Of a stretch of DNA of 64,000 bases, positions 55,096 to 64,000 are shown piece after piece. The stretch is from positions 4,960,001 to 5,024,000 of the forward strand of contig OY730169.1 in the NCBI GenBank assembly GCA_963422465.1, read 5' to 3'. The stretch comes from Lichina pygmaea (lineage: Eukaryota > Ascomycota > Lichinomycetes > Lichinales > Lichinaceae). The position numbers and the translations under genes were made by a program. How positions within the stretch are numbered: position 1 is the first letter of the stretch; each line of letters begins with the position of its first letter. Under the pieces are notes generated by a model. The model was not told where the DNA came from, did no database searches, and saw only the letters and a program-made list of their open reading frames with translations.

Positions 55096-56513
55096 GGGGC
55101 CAGGCCGGCGGTGGCGCCGGCGGTGGCGCCGGCTCCGCAGCCGGATCGAGCCAGCCCTCGGGCACGACGACGCCGGACAGGTGGTGGAACGAGTGGATCG
55201 CGGCCGAGGCGACGCGACGGGCCGCCTTTGCCGCCTTCATCATCGACGCCACGCACGCGACCATGTTCGGCCACTCGGCCGCGCTGGTGGCGCACGAGAT
55301 CCAGCTGCCGCTGCCGTACGACGAGTCGCTGTGGTCGGCCACGAGCGGGGCCGAGGTCAGCCGGCTCGAGGCGAACTTGCGCGCCAACGGCGTCGAGCGG
55401 GTCCGCTTCCTGGACGGGCTCAAGCAGACGCTCAACAACAAGAGCGTGCGCACCAACGCCTTTGGCCGGTCCATCATCATGGCGGGGCTCCTGTCGGTCA
55501 GCTGGCACATGAACCAGCGAGACCTGCAGCTGAACTCGCTCGGCGTCGCCGTGACCATGGGCGGGCGCGACCGGTGGCGAGGCGCGCTGCGGGCCGCCTT
55601 CGACTTCTGGAAGAAGGACTTTGAGGACTCGCTGGCCGAGTTCCCGGAGCTGCCGCTTGAGCCGAGCGCGTACCCGTTCATCGGCGCGGCCAAGGTGCAG
55701 GAGGACATTGTCCTCGAGAGCAAGAACGTGCTGCACCACCTCGCCCACATGGCCATGCACGTCGACATCATCGACTGTCAGATCTTCGCCAAGGCCCCGC
55801 GCCTCTTGGGCCGCACCATCAGCCCGCAGGACTACAAGGCCGGTGCGGACCGCATGCGGGACTGGGCCCCGACGGCCAAGGCCCGCGACGCAGCCTTCTA
55901 CGCGCTCCGCTTCCTCTCGGACGTCCTATGCACGGCCCGCTACGCGCCCGCGACCTTTCCGCCCGAAGCCGGATCGATGTCGTCGTCGCCGTCGTCGTCG
56001 TCGGACGAGCAGCAGCAGCACGTTCAACCACATGCACAATCACAAGCACATGGTCAACTGCAGCAGCAGCAGCAGCAGCAGCAGCAACTCGTGCCGTACT
56101 CGGCACGGGAAGATTACCTCATGAATCGACCGTGGGTCCTCTTCTTCGCGGCGCTGATCGTGTGGTCGTACGGATTCGCGCTCGAAGGGCCGTTACCGCA
56201 ATCATCCTCCTCGTCCTCGACCTCTTCGTCCACCACCGCCACCATCAATAACAGTAACCACAACAACAGCAATAACCGGCCCGTGCTGCCAACGACGTCG
56301 GCCGACAAACATCGCGACATGCGCGACTTTCTGAGCCGCGTCGGCGCCGTCGTGTCTCCCGAGGGGCTCAGCTCCGTCGTCGGCCGCAACCGGTGCGTCG
56401 GCCTCCTCATGGTCGTCCGAGACATGTTCGAGACGACGCGCTGGGAACTGCTCGAGGAGGCGTCGCGGCTGCTGTCGAACTGCGTCGATCTTTTGGTCGG
56501 CACGAAACAGTGA
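52507..56513 (+). CDS. C2H2 zinc-finger plus fungal_trans regulator, klf1-like (1,301 aa)
   Basis: Exons 52,507-52,771 and 52,873-56,513 are joined across a 101-nt GT-AG intron that cuts the first zinc finger just before its last His. The ATG has a good context (GGCCATGG). A basic stretch (SRKRRRSRK, about residue 51-59) looks like a nuclear signal. Two C-X4-C-X12-H-X3-H fingers lie at about 67-89 and 97-119 (CPWAECGKSYSRAEHLYRHQ, CDFPGCPREFVRQDLCQRHQ). Then come poly-Ala (about 138-152), two poly-Gln tracts (about 432-443 and 460-495), more poly-Gln near 53,980-54,075, and the fungal_trans middle region (about 680-965: YWYHFHPQLPLLHRPTF, WEIFLNAHFTPPAKLWVFQA). A Thr-rich loop (ACG repeats 55,060-55,095) splits that region. 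The layout is like S. pombe klf1 and its ascomycete relatives. Target genes cannot be told from the sequence. Confidence 0.9.
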
Positions 56514-58443
56514 AAAAAATGGGGGTTTTTTTGCAGTGTCTCTCTATTTCTCTCTCTACCCCACCTCTCTCTGTCCATCTTTCTCCATCTTCTCTCCCAG
56601 CATGCAAGACAGTTACTGTCAAATGCCTCTACCTCAAACGAAATACCCCCGTCCTTGCTTTCATCGAGCCATTTACAGTACTTACGAAAATACGCATATC
56701 TTTACGCATGTCCCCTCCCGTTGAACTCTCCAAGTCTCCAGAATACTGTACTGGATGACGACGAGGAGGAGGAACATGCTCTAATGCATTACTTCCAGCA
56801 GTTGTCTCTTCTGTCATCCGTCCTCTTGCCTCCATTCCCCCCTCCCACTTATTCGTCAAATCTTTGGAAGTTTTTTTTCCCCTCTTCGCTCCGCTCTTCT
56901 TTTCTCCCCTCGCTCGTCTGTTGCTGATGTTTGCTTTCCGGCCATCTCGTCTACCTTATCTTGTCTGTTCTTTGATGAATATCAACGCTTGCTTGATCTG
57001 ATGTTTTCTCTCTCGCTCCTCTTTTGTTTCTGCTCTGCTCTTCTCTTGTTCGATGTCCTTTCCTTGCCATACCTCATACTTGTGTGTCACAACCGTGTGT
57101 GTCACGACTGTGCATCAGGGGTTGTCTCTCACGTCCACTTCTCACATCCGTGTGAACACGTGAGTGAATGAGTCTACGTATGTGTCTGTCTGAGAAAATA
57201 CAAGACACGAGAGAGAGCAGGGAGAGAAAAGAGCAGAGAGAAGACAGAATGGGAGCAGACTGCAGTCGCATCTGGGGACAGTCAAGGACAGGAGCGACAC
57301 CGCGTCATGATGCCGCAGCCATGAAACAACTCTACAGCAAAATTTCGGTGGGGGAAGACGATGGCTGATAACGACAAGCTTTGTTCTTACTTGCTTTCTG
57401 TGTCTTGCAGCCATGCTTTTGAGAAGCCATCCCTTGAGCTTTGGAACGTGGCCTCGGTTGGGTTCTTTTCTCTACCCCTCGCCCAGGCTTTCGGGTGTCT
57501 GGGTCTCCGAGTCTACCTAATCTTCGAGTCTGCTCTCTCAACCCCTCTTTCTTCCTTTCTTTACACTTCCCGCCAACACAGGATATCTCACTGGTGGGAA
57601 TCTCTGACGACTGCTGTACGTTAGCCTCGGCTAAGTTATCTTGGGTGGCTTGGTAGCAATAGGATTGTCTTTGCCGTGTCTACGGGACGTACTTCTGACC
57701 CGCTCAATCTGCTGATCTGTCTATCACTGGGCCAATCCTCACACGGACTTGTCAGGTGAGTGTGATCATGAGGATCAAGCATAGGGGGGCTGGGAGGAAG
57801 GGGGAAGGGAGGAGAAGAGAAGAGAAGGGGAGGGGTTCTAGAGAGCCGAGGAGGAGGACGTGGAAACTTTATCGACTGAGCTGGTTTTGGATGGGAGGGC
57901 GGAGTGCTTGTTCGATGACTGAGTAGACAGCATGATCGGAGCATTGATGGAAGCTGCTGGCAGGGCCAAGTTGGAGTTTTGCTTGGGGCCAATAGTGGAT
58001 GGATGGATGGGTCGATAGATGGAACAAGGACATTTGATGCTCTTGCGTAACATAGTACGACACCTTGGGAGGAGGAGGAGGAGGAGGAGGAGGAGGTGGT
58101 GGTGGTGGTGGTGGTGGTGAAGGCAGCATCGATACTAGCATTAGTACCGTAGAGAGTAGATGGCATATCGAGTAGCTCATCTCTCCCGCACAGCTACCTT
58201 GTAATTGTGCTGTCCCAGGTAAGTGCTGTACTCGTACGTACTGTACATGTCTTCTCCAAGACAGCGCCGTGGAAGGAGATGTACGTTTCAAGGTAAGCAG
58301 TCGACGGTAGGTAGATGAGCCAATCGGCAAAGAAACTACGGTAGTCCAAGCCAGCGGCCATCTGCGAGGTTCGAACAAATCATGTGACCGTGACCGGTGG
58401 TCACTCTTCCGTCGGACATCGCATCGATTCGGGAGCGTACGTA
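56514..58443. other. Intergenic region after the zinc-finger gene
   Basis: The first few hundred bases are pyrimidine-rich and probably 3' UTR. No gene is recognised. Simple repeats include (GGA)n(GGT)n at about 58,067-58,121 and GATG units at 58,000-58,015. A minus-strand frame at 57,636-58,166 is low-complexity. A TACGTAC cluster stands at 58,235-58,250 and another just left of the pogo element. Confidence 0.5.
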
Positions 58444-60255
58444 GGCGACCCCGGAAGTGAGCCACCTCCCCCTAGTGAGCCACTCGCCAAAATCTACCGG
58501 TTGAGCGACTTGATCATGAAAATAGTTGTAGACAACCACAAATGAATTAGATTTGGAATTCAAATAGGCAGTCTTCAAATCTAGCTATAGTAGTAGCTCC
58601 CACAGAAATTTGAGCTTATCACTGTGTTGCATGTTGCTGATTGTCAGCCCTTTGCTGCTTCTCCTCCTCAAGTGCCCTCATGATGTTCTCGATATTTGAG
58701 AATTGGGTGTTTGGACCTACCATGACTTGACGCTGTGTAGGTTGCCCCTCCAGCTCCCTAACCCGTGCCTCAAGCATCTTAATGCACTTAGTATGCTCTG
58801 CTTGGAGTACAACAGCCTCCTCAAGTGCCTTGCGTGTTTTGTTGAAGAATGCCTGACATCTCTCCCCAGGGAATCCATCCGTAGAAAGTTGTGCAGCAAC
58901 CTCAGCAAATTAAGCTGGCTTCCGGGGGGTCTCAACCTCCATTGTTGTACTATTCCGAGAACGTTTGCGGGGTTGGGGAGATAGTGACTGCTGGTCTTGA
59001 GAGTGTGCCAGTACCTGGGATGAGTTGATGACAGATTGGGGGTTGTATGGCACTAAACCTGTGGCTCTCCACCCTGCCCGTATGACTCTTGTGATCAGGC
59101 CTTCCTCCCGAGCATGATGGTAGCATTTGACAAAGCGCCTTTTCTTGACAGGAGCTGCATTATCAAGGATAGCAAGCTCAGAGATTTGCTTGCGGTAGTG
59201 GCTTTTTACCGCAGAAAAACAACTCAGATCCAGAGGCTGCAAGACATGGGATGAGTGTGGAGGAATGTAGACTACATGGACGTTATTCTGCTTGCAAATC
59301 CATTGGAATTCCACTGTAGTATGGCTTCCATGTCCATCAAGTAGAAGCATCCGTGGCTGTTCCCCCCGCCTGGTTTCTGGCAAAAAAAGCTCATTCAACC
59401 AGTTGATAGCAACATGGTTTGCAGTCCAGCCACGGTCTGATGTGGTATAGATCCAGTCTGGCACCTCCTCATGCGTAAACCAGCTGGTTTGTGCTGCCTG
59501 TCCTTTGAAAATAACAAGAGGACGAGTCTTTGTTTCAGCAGCAGAGATTGTCTCCAGAAAGGACACCCACTCTTGATTCCCAGGCATTTTCTTGTATGTC
59601 TGCTTCCTGGAGGAGTCTCCAATCACCTGGCTGTTCGTACAAGTCCCTAGAGCTATCCCAGTCTTGTCCATGTTCCAGATATCCTGGTGTTTGATGTTGT
59701 TCTGGAGTTGCATAGTCTTGAACCGGTGGAAGAAGTTGTTAAGAATGTCTGGATGGGTGTTATCAATCCTAGAGGATATAATAGGCCTTCCAATGATTGA
59801 GGCTATTGATGGATGACACTGAATGAAATTCCGCAGCCATTTGTTGCCAAGATCCGTAGTGTCTCCATTTGCACGTAGGATTTGAGTTGCCATATCTCGG
59901 GCAAAACTATGGGAGGGGGGGTGTCCTGTTGCTTCCTGCTCAAGGATCCATGTGACCAGGTACTCCTCCTGGTAGGGAGTCAAGCGCCGCTCAGGTTCAT
60001 GGGCAATTGCTCGTGATGGCCGACCCTTCATGCGTCGACCAAGAGTGGCTCGTGAGATGTTGTACGCAGTTGCTGCAGCCCGGATTAAGCTGAAATGACC
60101 AGCTTCCAGATCCTCAATGGCCTCCTGAATAGTCTCCTCAATAGAATCACTATTGTTTGGCGCCATAGCGTTGATAATTACTACATTTTGTGGCATTAAT
60201 GTGGTGGGGTTACCCGGTCGCTAGATTTTACGAGTGGCTCACTAGGGGGGGCGCC
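58444..60255 (-). mobile_element. pogo/Fot1-like DNA transposon
   Basis: About 1.8 kb. Terminal inverted repeats: CTAGTGAGCCACTCG lies at 58,472-58,486 and in inverse near 60,230-60,244, with the match extending inward to AAAATCTA. Outside these, GGCG/CGCC edges adjoin TA on each side (58,442-58,443 and 60,256-60,257), the TA duplication expected for this family. The left end carries an extra AGTGAGCCAC, a partial repeat of the terminus, so the exact left end is uncertain. Both flanks read TACGTA, so the target was one of the local TACGTA palindromes. Confidence 0.85.
58619..60196 (-). pseudogene. pogo/Fot1-like transposase with one in-frame stop
   Basis: 428 codons are open from 60,196 to the TAA at 58,910-58,912, and the same frame then stays open to a TGA at 58,619-58,621. 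The stop is best read as CAA changed to TAA. The N-terminal psq-type helix-turn-helix (about residues 15-60, ISRATLGRRMKGR), CENP-B-like second DNA-binding domain (about 68-130) and DDE_1 catalytic domain are all visible, with NMDKTGI, LLLDGHGSH and PHSSHVLQPLDLSCF giving the acidic triad. The part after the stop has a leucine-rich helix (EEAVVLQAEHTKCIKMLEAR), common at the C-terminus of fungal members. The catalytic core is whole, so the stop removes only the tail. It is likely a young copy. Confidence 0.9.
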
Positions 60256-61247
60256 TACGTACGGAGTATCAGGGGTGTTTACCGTATCTGCTTACGTAAG
60301 AGGCATGAGAGGTCCGTCTTCTACTGTCATCATTGTGAGAGGGGCCAAGCAACCGCAGAGCATCCCACTGAGCAGTCACCTTGCAGAGTTCAACAACCTG
60401 TGCTCACACTACAGTACGGTATCTCTAGGCTGGACTCCATTGGACATCGGGGGTGGTGCAGAGAGCGCGAATGGTCTTTCTGCTTGTCGGAGATAAAACG
60501 TCCGCTACGGTATTAGATTTGGATGCTGGACCCCTGCAAGCTACTTGCAATGTCAAAGGAGGAGTGAGGACGATGCATCGACGCGCCAGTTACATTGTTA
60601 CGGCTGATGTTGGGTGTCGAGGAAAGAAATGGTCTGGTTTGGTTCTTTATACACTACCGTACGGTAAGGTAATGTGGGGAGGGGGGCACAAGGGTTTGCG
60701 GGGCGCAAGGTATGCTCAGTTGAGCCTTTTCACAAGGATACAGTAATCAGTCTTATGAATCAGGGCATCACGCTCATGACTGACCTCCCCGTGCTATTGT
60801 TGGTCACATTCGACAAACGGTTCCAGGGTTCAAGGCAGACCAAGAGGTTACCGGGGTCACGCAACAAGATGCCAAAGTCAGTCGACGCCGACGCTCTTTC
60901 GTTCGTCCCAGCCATCCATGTAAACCATAAACTCGCTGCCTCGTCCGCACGAGGGTCTTGCCCGCCACGCCGTCCACGAACATCTCGATTCACTCCCGTC
61001 GGTCGTCTCGAGGCCCGCTCGGATAAACTATTTCCCGAGCCGATCGTCGGCGCTCGGAGAATCGTCAGGCTCCGATAGAGCTACGGTACGGCAGGGCCAA
61101 AGCCGCCGAAATGCAGCTCAGAAGTGCCAGTCGCACCGAGCGGAGGACCTACAGCCAGTCGAGCTCGGTCAAAGTGGGTCTTACGCTGGCACGACCCAGT
61201 CCAGCTCCGACGACGACGTCCCTGATCGTCCCTAGTCCCCGAAAGCG
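60256..61247. other. Intergenic region upstream of the SAP30-type gene
   Basis: No gene is recognised. A TACGTAC motif directly follows the transposon. Short frames on both strands have no domain. Part of the last few hundred bases is probably promoter and 5' UTR. Confidence 0.5.
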
Positions 61248-62130
61248 ATGGCTCCGCCACGGATACAGAATGTGACTGCCGATGAGGTCAAGTCCGAAGC
61301 GGCTGGCCCCACCAAGAACCGTCATCCAAGCTCGACCGTCGCTTCGACAAACCACCACCACCACCACCACCACCACTCGCAACAGCAGCACCAGCCGCCA
61401 CAGGCCCCGACATCGACAAGCCGGTCGCGTCGAAACGGACACGCCAGCGCTGCAGGCGGCGGTGCCGCAAAGAGCGCGGCTGCGGCGAATGCTGCGTCGG
61501 CGGGCACGACAGTCGCTACGGCGACCCACGGCAGCAGCGTCGGGGCCACCGGCCAGTCGGGGCAAGCTAGCGGAACGATAGGAGTACTATCCTCACCCCG
61601 ACCGCTGTCACCTTACCCCCCCGGCATCACTGGGGGATGAGGGATCGTGCGCCTTGGACGAAGCGGAACTTGAACTGACTCGCTGCCGCCTCTCTCAGAT
61701 CAACTGGTCCGCCGCCGAGACGCGCACGCTACATGCCTACAGGCACCTGTACCGGCTGCAGACCCCGTCCGCCTTCAAGTCCACGTTCAACCAGATGGTG
61801 CTCTCGAACCCGGGCATTGGCCGCCTGTCGCCGACGATGGTCGGCCGAACTCGCGAGAAGCGCCGGGTCGGCAAGGAGCAGCTGGCCCTGGCGGTGCGGA
61901 AACACTTCAACGCCATGGCCGTGGCCGAGATGGACGTCATTCCCGAGTTTCTCAACCGCGCGCAGAACGACCGTAAGGTTCAGATTTCATGACTCGGCCT
62001 CTGCTTCTGGGTACTGTCCGATTGTGCGTTCGAGGACGCTGGGGAGTCGGCTCGCTGACGGACACACGGACCGACAGACAGGGAGTTCCGCTTGCGATTC
62101 GGTCCCCGCCTGGCCAGGCGCGGGCCATGA
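61248..62130 (+). CDS. SAP30-type subunit of the Sin3 histone deacetylase complex (three exons, 239 aa)
   Basis: Proposed exons are 61,248-61,583, 61,642-61,972 and 62,078-62,130, an exact frame of 240 codons. The start context is AGCGATGGCTCC. The N-terminal half is low-complexity with a His8 run (HHHHHHHHS) and Ser/Ala/Gly, as in Pezizomycotina homologues. The C-terminal half is the SAP30 Sin3-binding domain: RTLHAYRHLYRLQTPSAF, MVLSNPGIGRLSPT, LALAVRKHFNAMAVAEMDVI, then REFRLRFGP from the last exon. The protein would tether the Rpd3/Sin3 deacetylase complex in the nucleus. Intron 2 (105 nt) has CTGAC near its end. Intron 1 (58 nt, GTACTA to GATGAG) is the weakest call; another small intron in 61,584-61,641 or a frame error could also join the halves. 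Confidence 0.82.
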
Positions 62131-62786
62131 TCGTTGCTCTGATCGGAGCTGTCGGGGCTCTGCATCTTTGCAGCGTTGGTCTAGGAGTTTGAGCTTGGGT
62201 GGCATCGACTGGCATCTGCGTTGGAGGCCCTGTGGGTCCTACGTACGCTCGTACAGTACGTATGAACGGCGGTAACGAAGCTAGCTGTCTTTACAAACTT
62301 TTGCATCCGCATGACAGATTGTGACACGGTGCCACAAGTCATGACCTGCGCCGACAATCCTTTTCACAATCCTAGTACGTCATAAATCCTCGTAGCAAAG
62401 AACCTGAAAAATCGCATGAAGCAGGGCTCCTCACTTTAGATACTGTACACCTGATCCGGTAATCACCGTACCGTACCGTACCGTACCGTACGATACCGTG
62501 GATACGTACCTATACGTGCCGTAGAGTTCCCCACGACGTGGAAATTTCTAGCGAATCAGACCGTCGTCGAAAGAAATGTAGGAGAAAAAGTTTTAACAAC
62601 CTACGAGCACGCAGACATGCCACTCTAGCATCGACACCTTGCCAATCCCAGGAAAAAAACCGCTTCACAACGAGATCCATACGTAACGTACCACGAACGA
62701 GCTCGACATGTCCAGGGCCTGTGTGAAGGTCTAGCTTTCACGGCAGTGCTGCTGCTGCCGCTGCTGCTGCTGCTGCTGCGAACGAG
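62131..62786. other. Intergenic region between SAP30-type and DnaJ genes
   Basis: No gene is recognised. Contains TACGTACG (near 62,239), a pentamer array (CCGTA)n at about 62,467-62,492 with a TACGTA nearby, and (CTG)n near 62,746-62,779 directly before the DnaJ start, probably in its 5' UTR. Confidence 0.6.
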
Positions 62787-64000
62787 ATGAACGTCGCCGG
62801 CTCTCGGCTGCCCTCGGCGACGACGGCGGCGGCGACGGTGGCCGCGCCCAGTCGACTGCTGTGGCCGTCGAGGAGCTGTCGACGGAGCACTTACGCGCTC
62901 GCGGACCACCAGCGGCGAAGTTACGGGCATCGGTCCTGCTCGCTGCCTTGGCCTTGGTCGCCGTGGCGGGAAACGTCCGTGAGCGAACACCGACCGAGGC
63001 GAACGACGACGTTTACCTCATCGAAGAGGGTACGTGATCCGGGTTCGGTTGGTCCGGTGGATGGAGAGGAGGGGGGAGTCGTCTTTGGGGTTCAGACACG
63101 TCATGCTGACGGCGGTGCGCCTGTAGAGGTTTCACGCTACGCCAGCGTCGCGGGCCGCGAAGGATCCCTACAAAGTGCTCGGCCTCGACAAGGCTGCGTC
63201 GACGTCCGATATCAAGAAGGCCTACTACACCCTGGCCAAGAAGTATCATCCGGACACGAGCAAGGAGACCAACGCCAAGGACAAGTTTGCCGACGCACAG
63301 TCTGCCTACGAGCTGCTGTCGGACCCCAAGAAGAAGGAGGCCTGGGATCAGTACGGCGCGGCCGCGTTCGGCGACGGAGCCGGCTTCGACCCGTCAGGCG
63401 CTGGACCTGGGCATCCGTTCAGCGGCGGCGGTGGCGCCGGCGGTTTCTCCGGCTTCGGCGGGGCCGGATTCGGTGCCGACTTCTCCTTCGAGGATCTCTT
63501 TGGCGCCTTCACCGGAGGTGGCCGCCGGGGCCGCTCTCGAGGCTCGCCCTTCCAGAAGGAGATTCTCGTCGGGGACAACATCGAGGTCCAGGCGACGATC
63601 TCGTTCATGGACGCGGCCAACGGAGCCAGCAAGGACATCCCCCTGAACGCCATGGTCCAGTGCCGCACCTGCACCGGTAGCGGGCTGAAGGCGGGTGCGC
63701 AGCGGACCAAATGCTCCAAGTGCAACGGCACCGGCACCCGGGTGCATTTCATGTCGAGCGGCTTCCAGATGGCCAGCACGTGCGACGCCTGCGGCGGACA
63801 GGGCCTCACGGCGGCCCGGGGCTCGGAGTGCCGCACCTGCCGCGGAGACGGCGTCGTCCGAGAGCGCCGCACCGTCACGGTCGACATCCCACCCGGGGTC
63901 GAGGACGGCATGCGATTGCGGGTGACGGGAGAGGGAGACGCGCCGGCGACGGGTGCGGCGTCGCAGCCGAACCTGGCCACGGCCCGGGGCGATCTCTTCG
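62787..64000 (+). CDS. MDJ1: Mitochondrial DnaJ (Hsp40) cochaperone, MDJ1 type, cut by the window end
   Basis: Exon 1 is 62,787-63,029 and exon 2 starts at 63,127 after a 97-nt GT-AG intron, phase 0, and runs past the window. The first 81 residues are rich in Arg, Ser and Thr with almost no acid, as in a mitochondrial presequence, and RRFHATPA just after the splice resembles MDJ1 proteins. The J domain (about residues 94-156) has HPD at 122-124 (KKYHPDTS). A Gly/Phe-rich linker follows ([17 protein letters not shown]). The zinc-binding domain from about residue 260 has four C-X2-C-X-G-X-G motifs: [24 protein letters not shown] and CRTCRGDG. The start of the C-terminal substrate domain is visible ([10 protein letters not shown]). 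It should stimulate mitochondrial Hsp70 in folding. Confidence 0.92.

Noticed and set aside
52421-55624. 1,067-codon open frame overlapping the zinc-finger gene
   Set aside because: Arg/Ala/Pro-rich shadow frame caused by GC-rich codon use; the true frame has zinc fingers, the fungal_trans region and a matching intron.
54180-55760. 526-codon minus-strand frame opposite the zinc-finger gene
   Set aside because: Antisense shadow with no domain; GC-rich genes often leave the opposite strand open.

Overview
The window looks like nuclear DNA of a filamentous fungus, most likely an ascomycete of the Pezizomycotina. Reasons: short GT-AG introns (58-105 nt) with CTGAC- or CTAAC-type branch sites, GC-rich housekeeping genes (URA5-type OPRT, MTHFR, SAP30, MDJ1-type DnaJ), a klf1-like C2H2 plus fungal_trans regulator, Tad1-like LINEs, Ty3/gypsy chromoviruses and a pogo/Fot1-like transposon. 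The species cannot be fixed from the sequence.

Bases 1-42,654 are one solid block of nested, CpG-depleted transposable elements with no host gene seen. Target-site duplications (TSDs) resolve the order of insertion. A degraded Ty3 family (22,017-22,159 and 31,960-32,937) was hit by a dispersed repeat carrying 16-bp inverted motifs. That repeat was split by LINE C, which was split in turn by chromovirus 3 (22,542-28,963) and a tRNA-derived SINE. A second copy of the repeat borders chromovirus 1 (5,413-22,011), which holds chromovirus 2 (10,259-16,925), two LINE copies and a second SINE. LINE D (32,938-42,654) holds chromovirus 4 (33,501-40,634) and a solo LTR (41,323-41,922). The four chromoviruses run on the minus strand and are broken.

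The most unusual feature is in the chromoviruses. Each carries, between pol and the polypurine tract and on the opposite strand to gag-pol, a small ORF with a perfect Zn2Cys6 (GAL4-type) cysteine pattern followed by a coiled-coil-like segment. Two ORF subtypes match two U3 subtypes whose tandem palindromic repeats differ in their arms, while R-U5 is shared. U3 also has TATA boxes facing both ways around these repeats and a conserved CACGTG. This could be a retrotransposon that carries its own regulator and the matching sites.

From about 42,700 to the end the DNA is GC-rich and keeps its CpG. It holds an orotate phosphoribosyltransferase (minus), methylenetetrahydrofolate reductase (five exons), a 1,301-aa polyglutamine-rich zinc-finger regulator, a pogo-like transposon with one in-frame stop, a SAP30-type Sin3-complex subunit (three exons proposed) and the start of a mitochondrial DnaJ cochaperone cut by the window edge. 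The URA5 and MTHFR genes are divergent and share an upstream region of about 1.6 kb. Long spacers in this half carry clusters of the palindrome TACGTA and many microsatellites.
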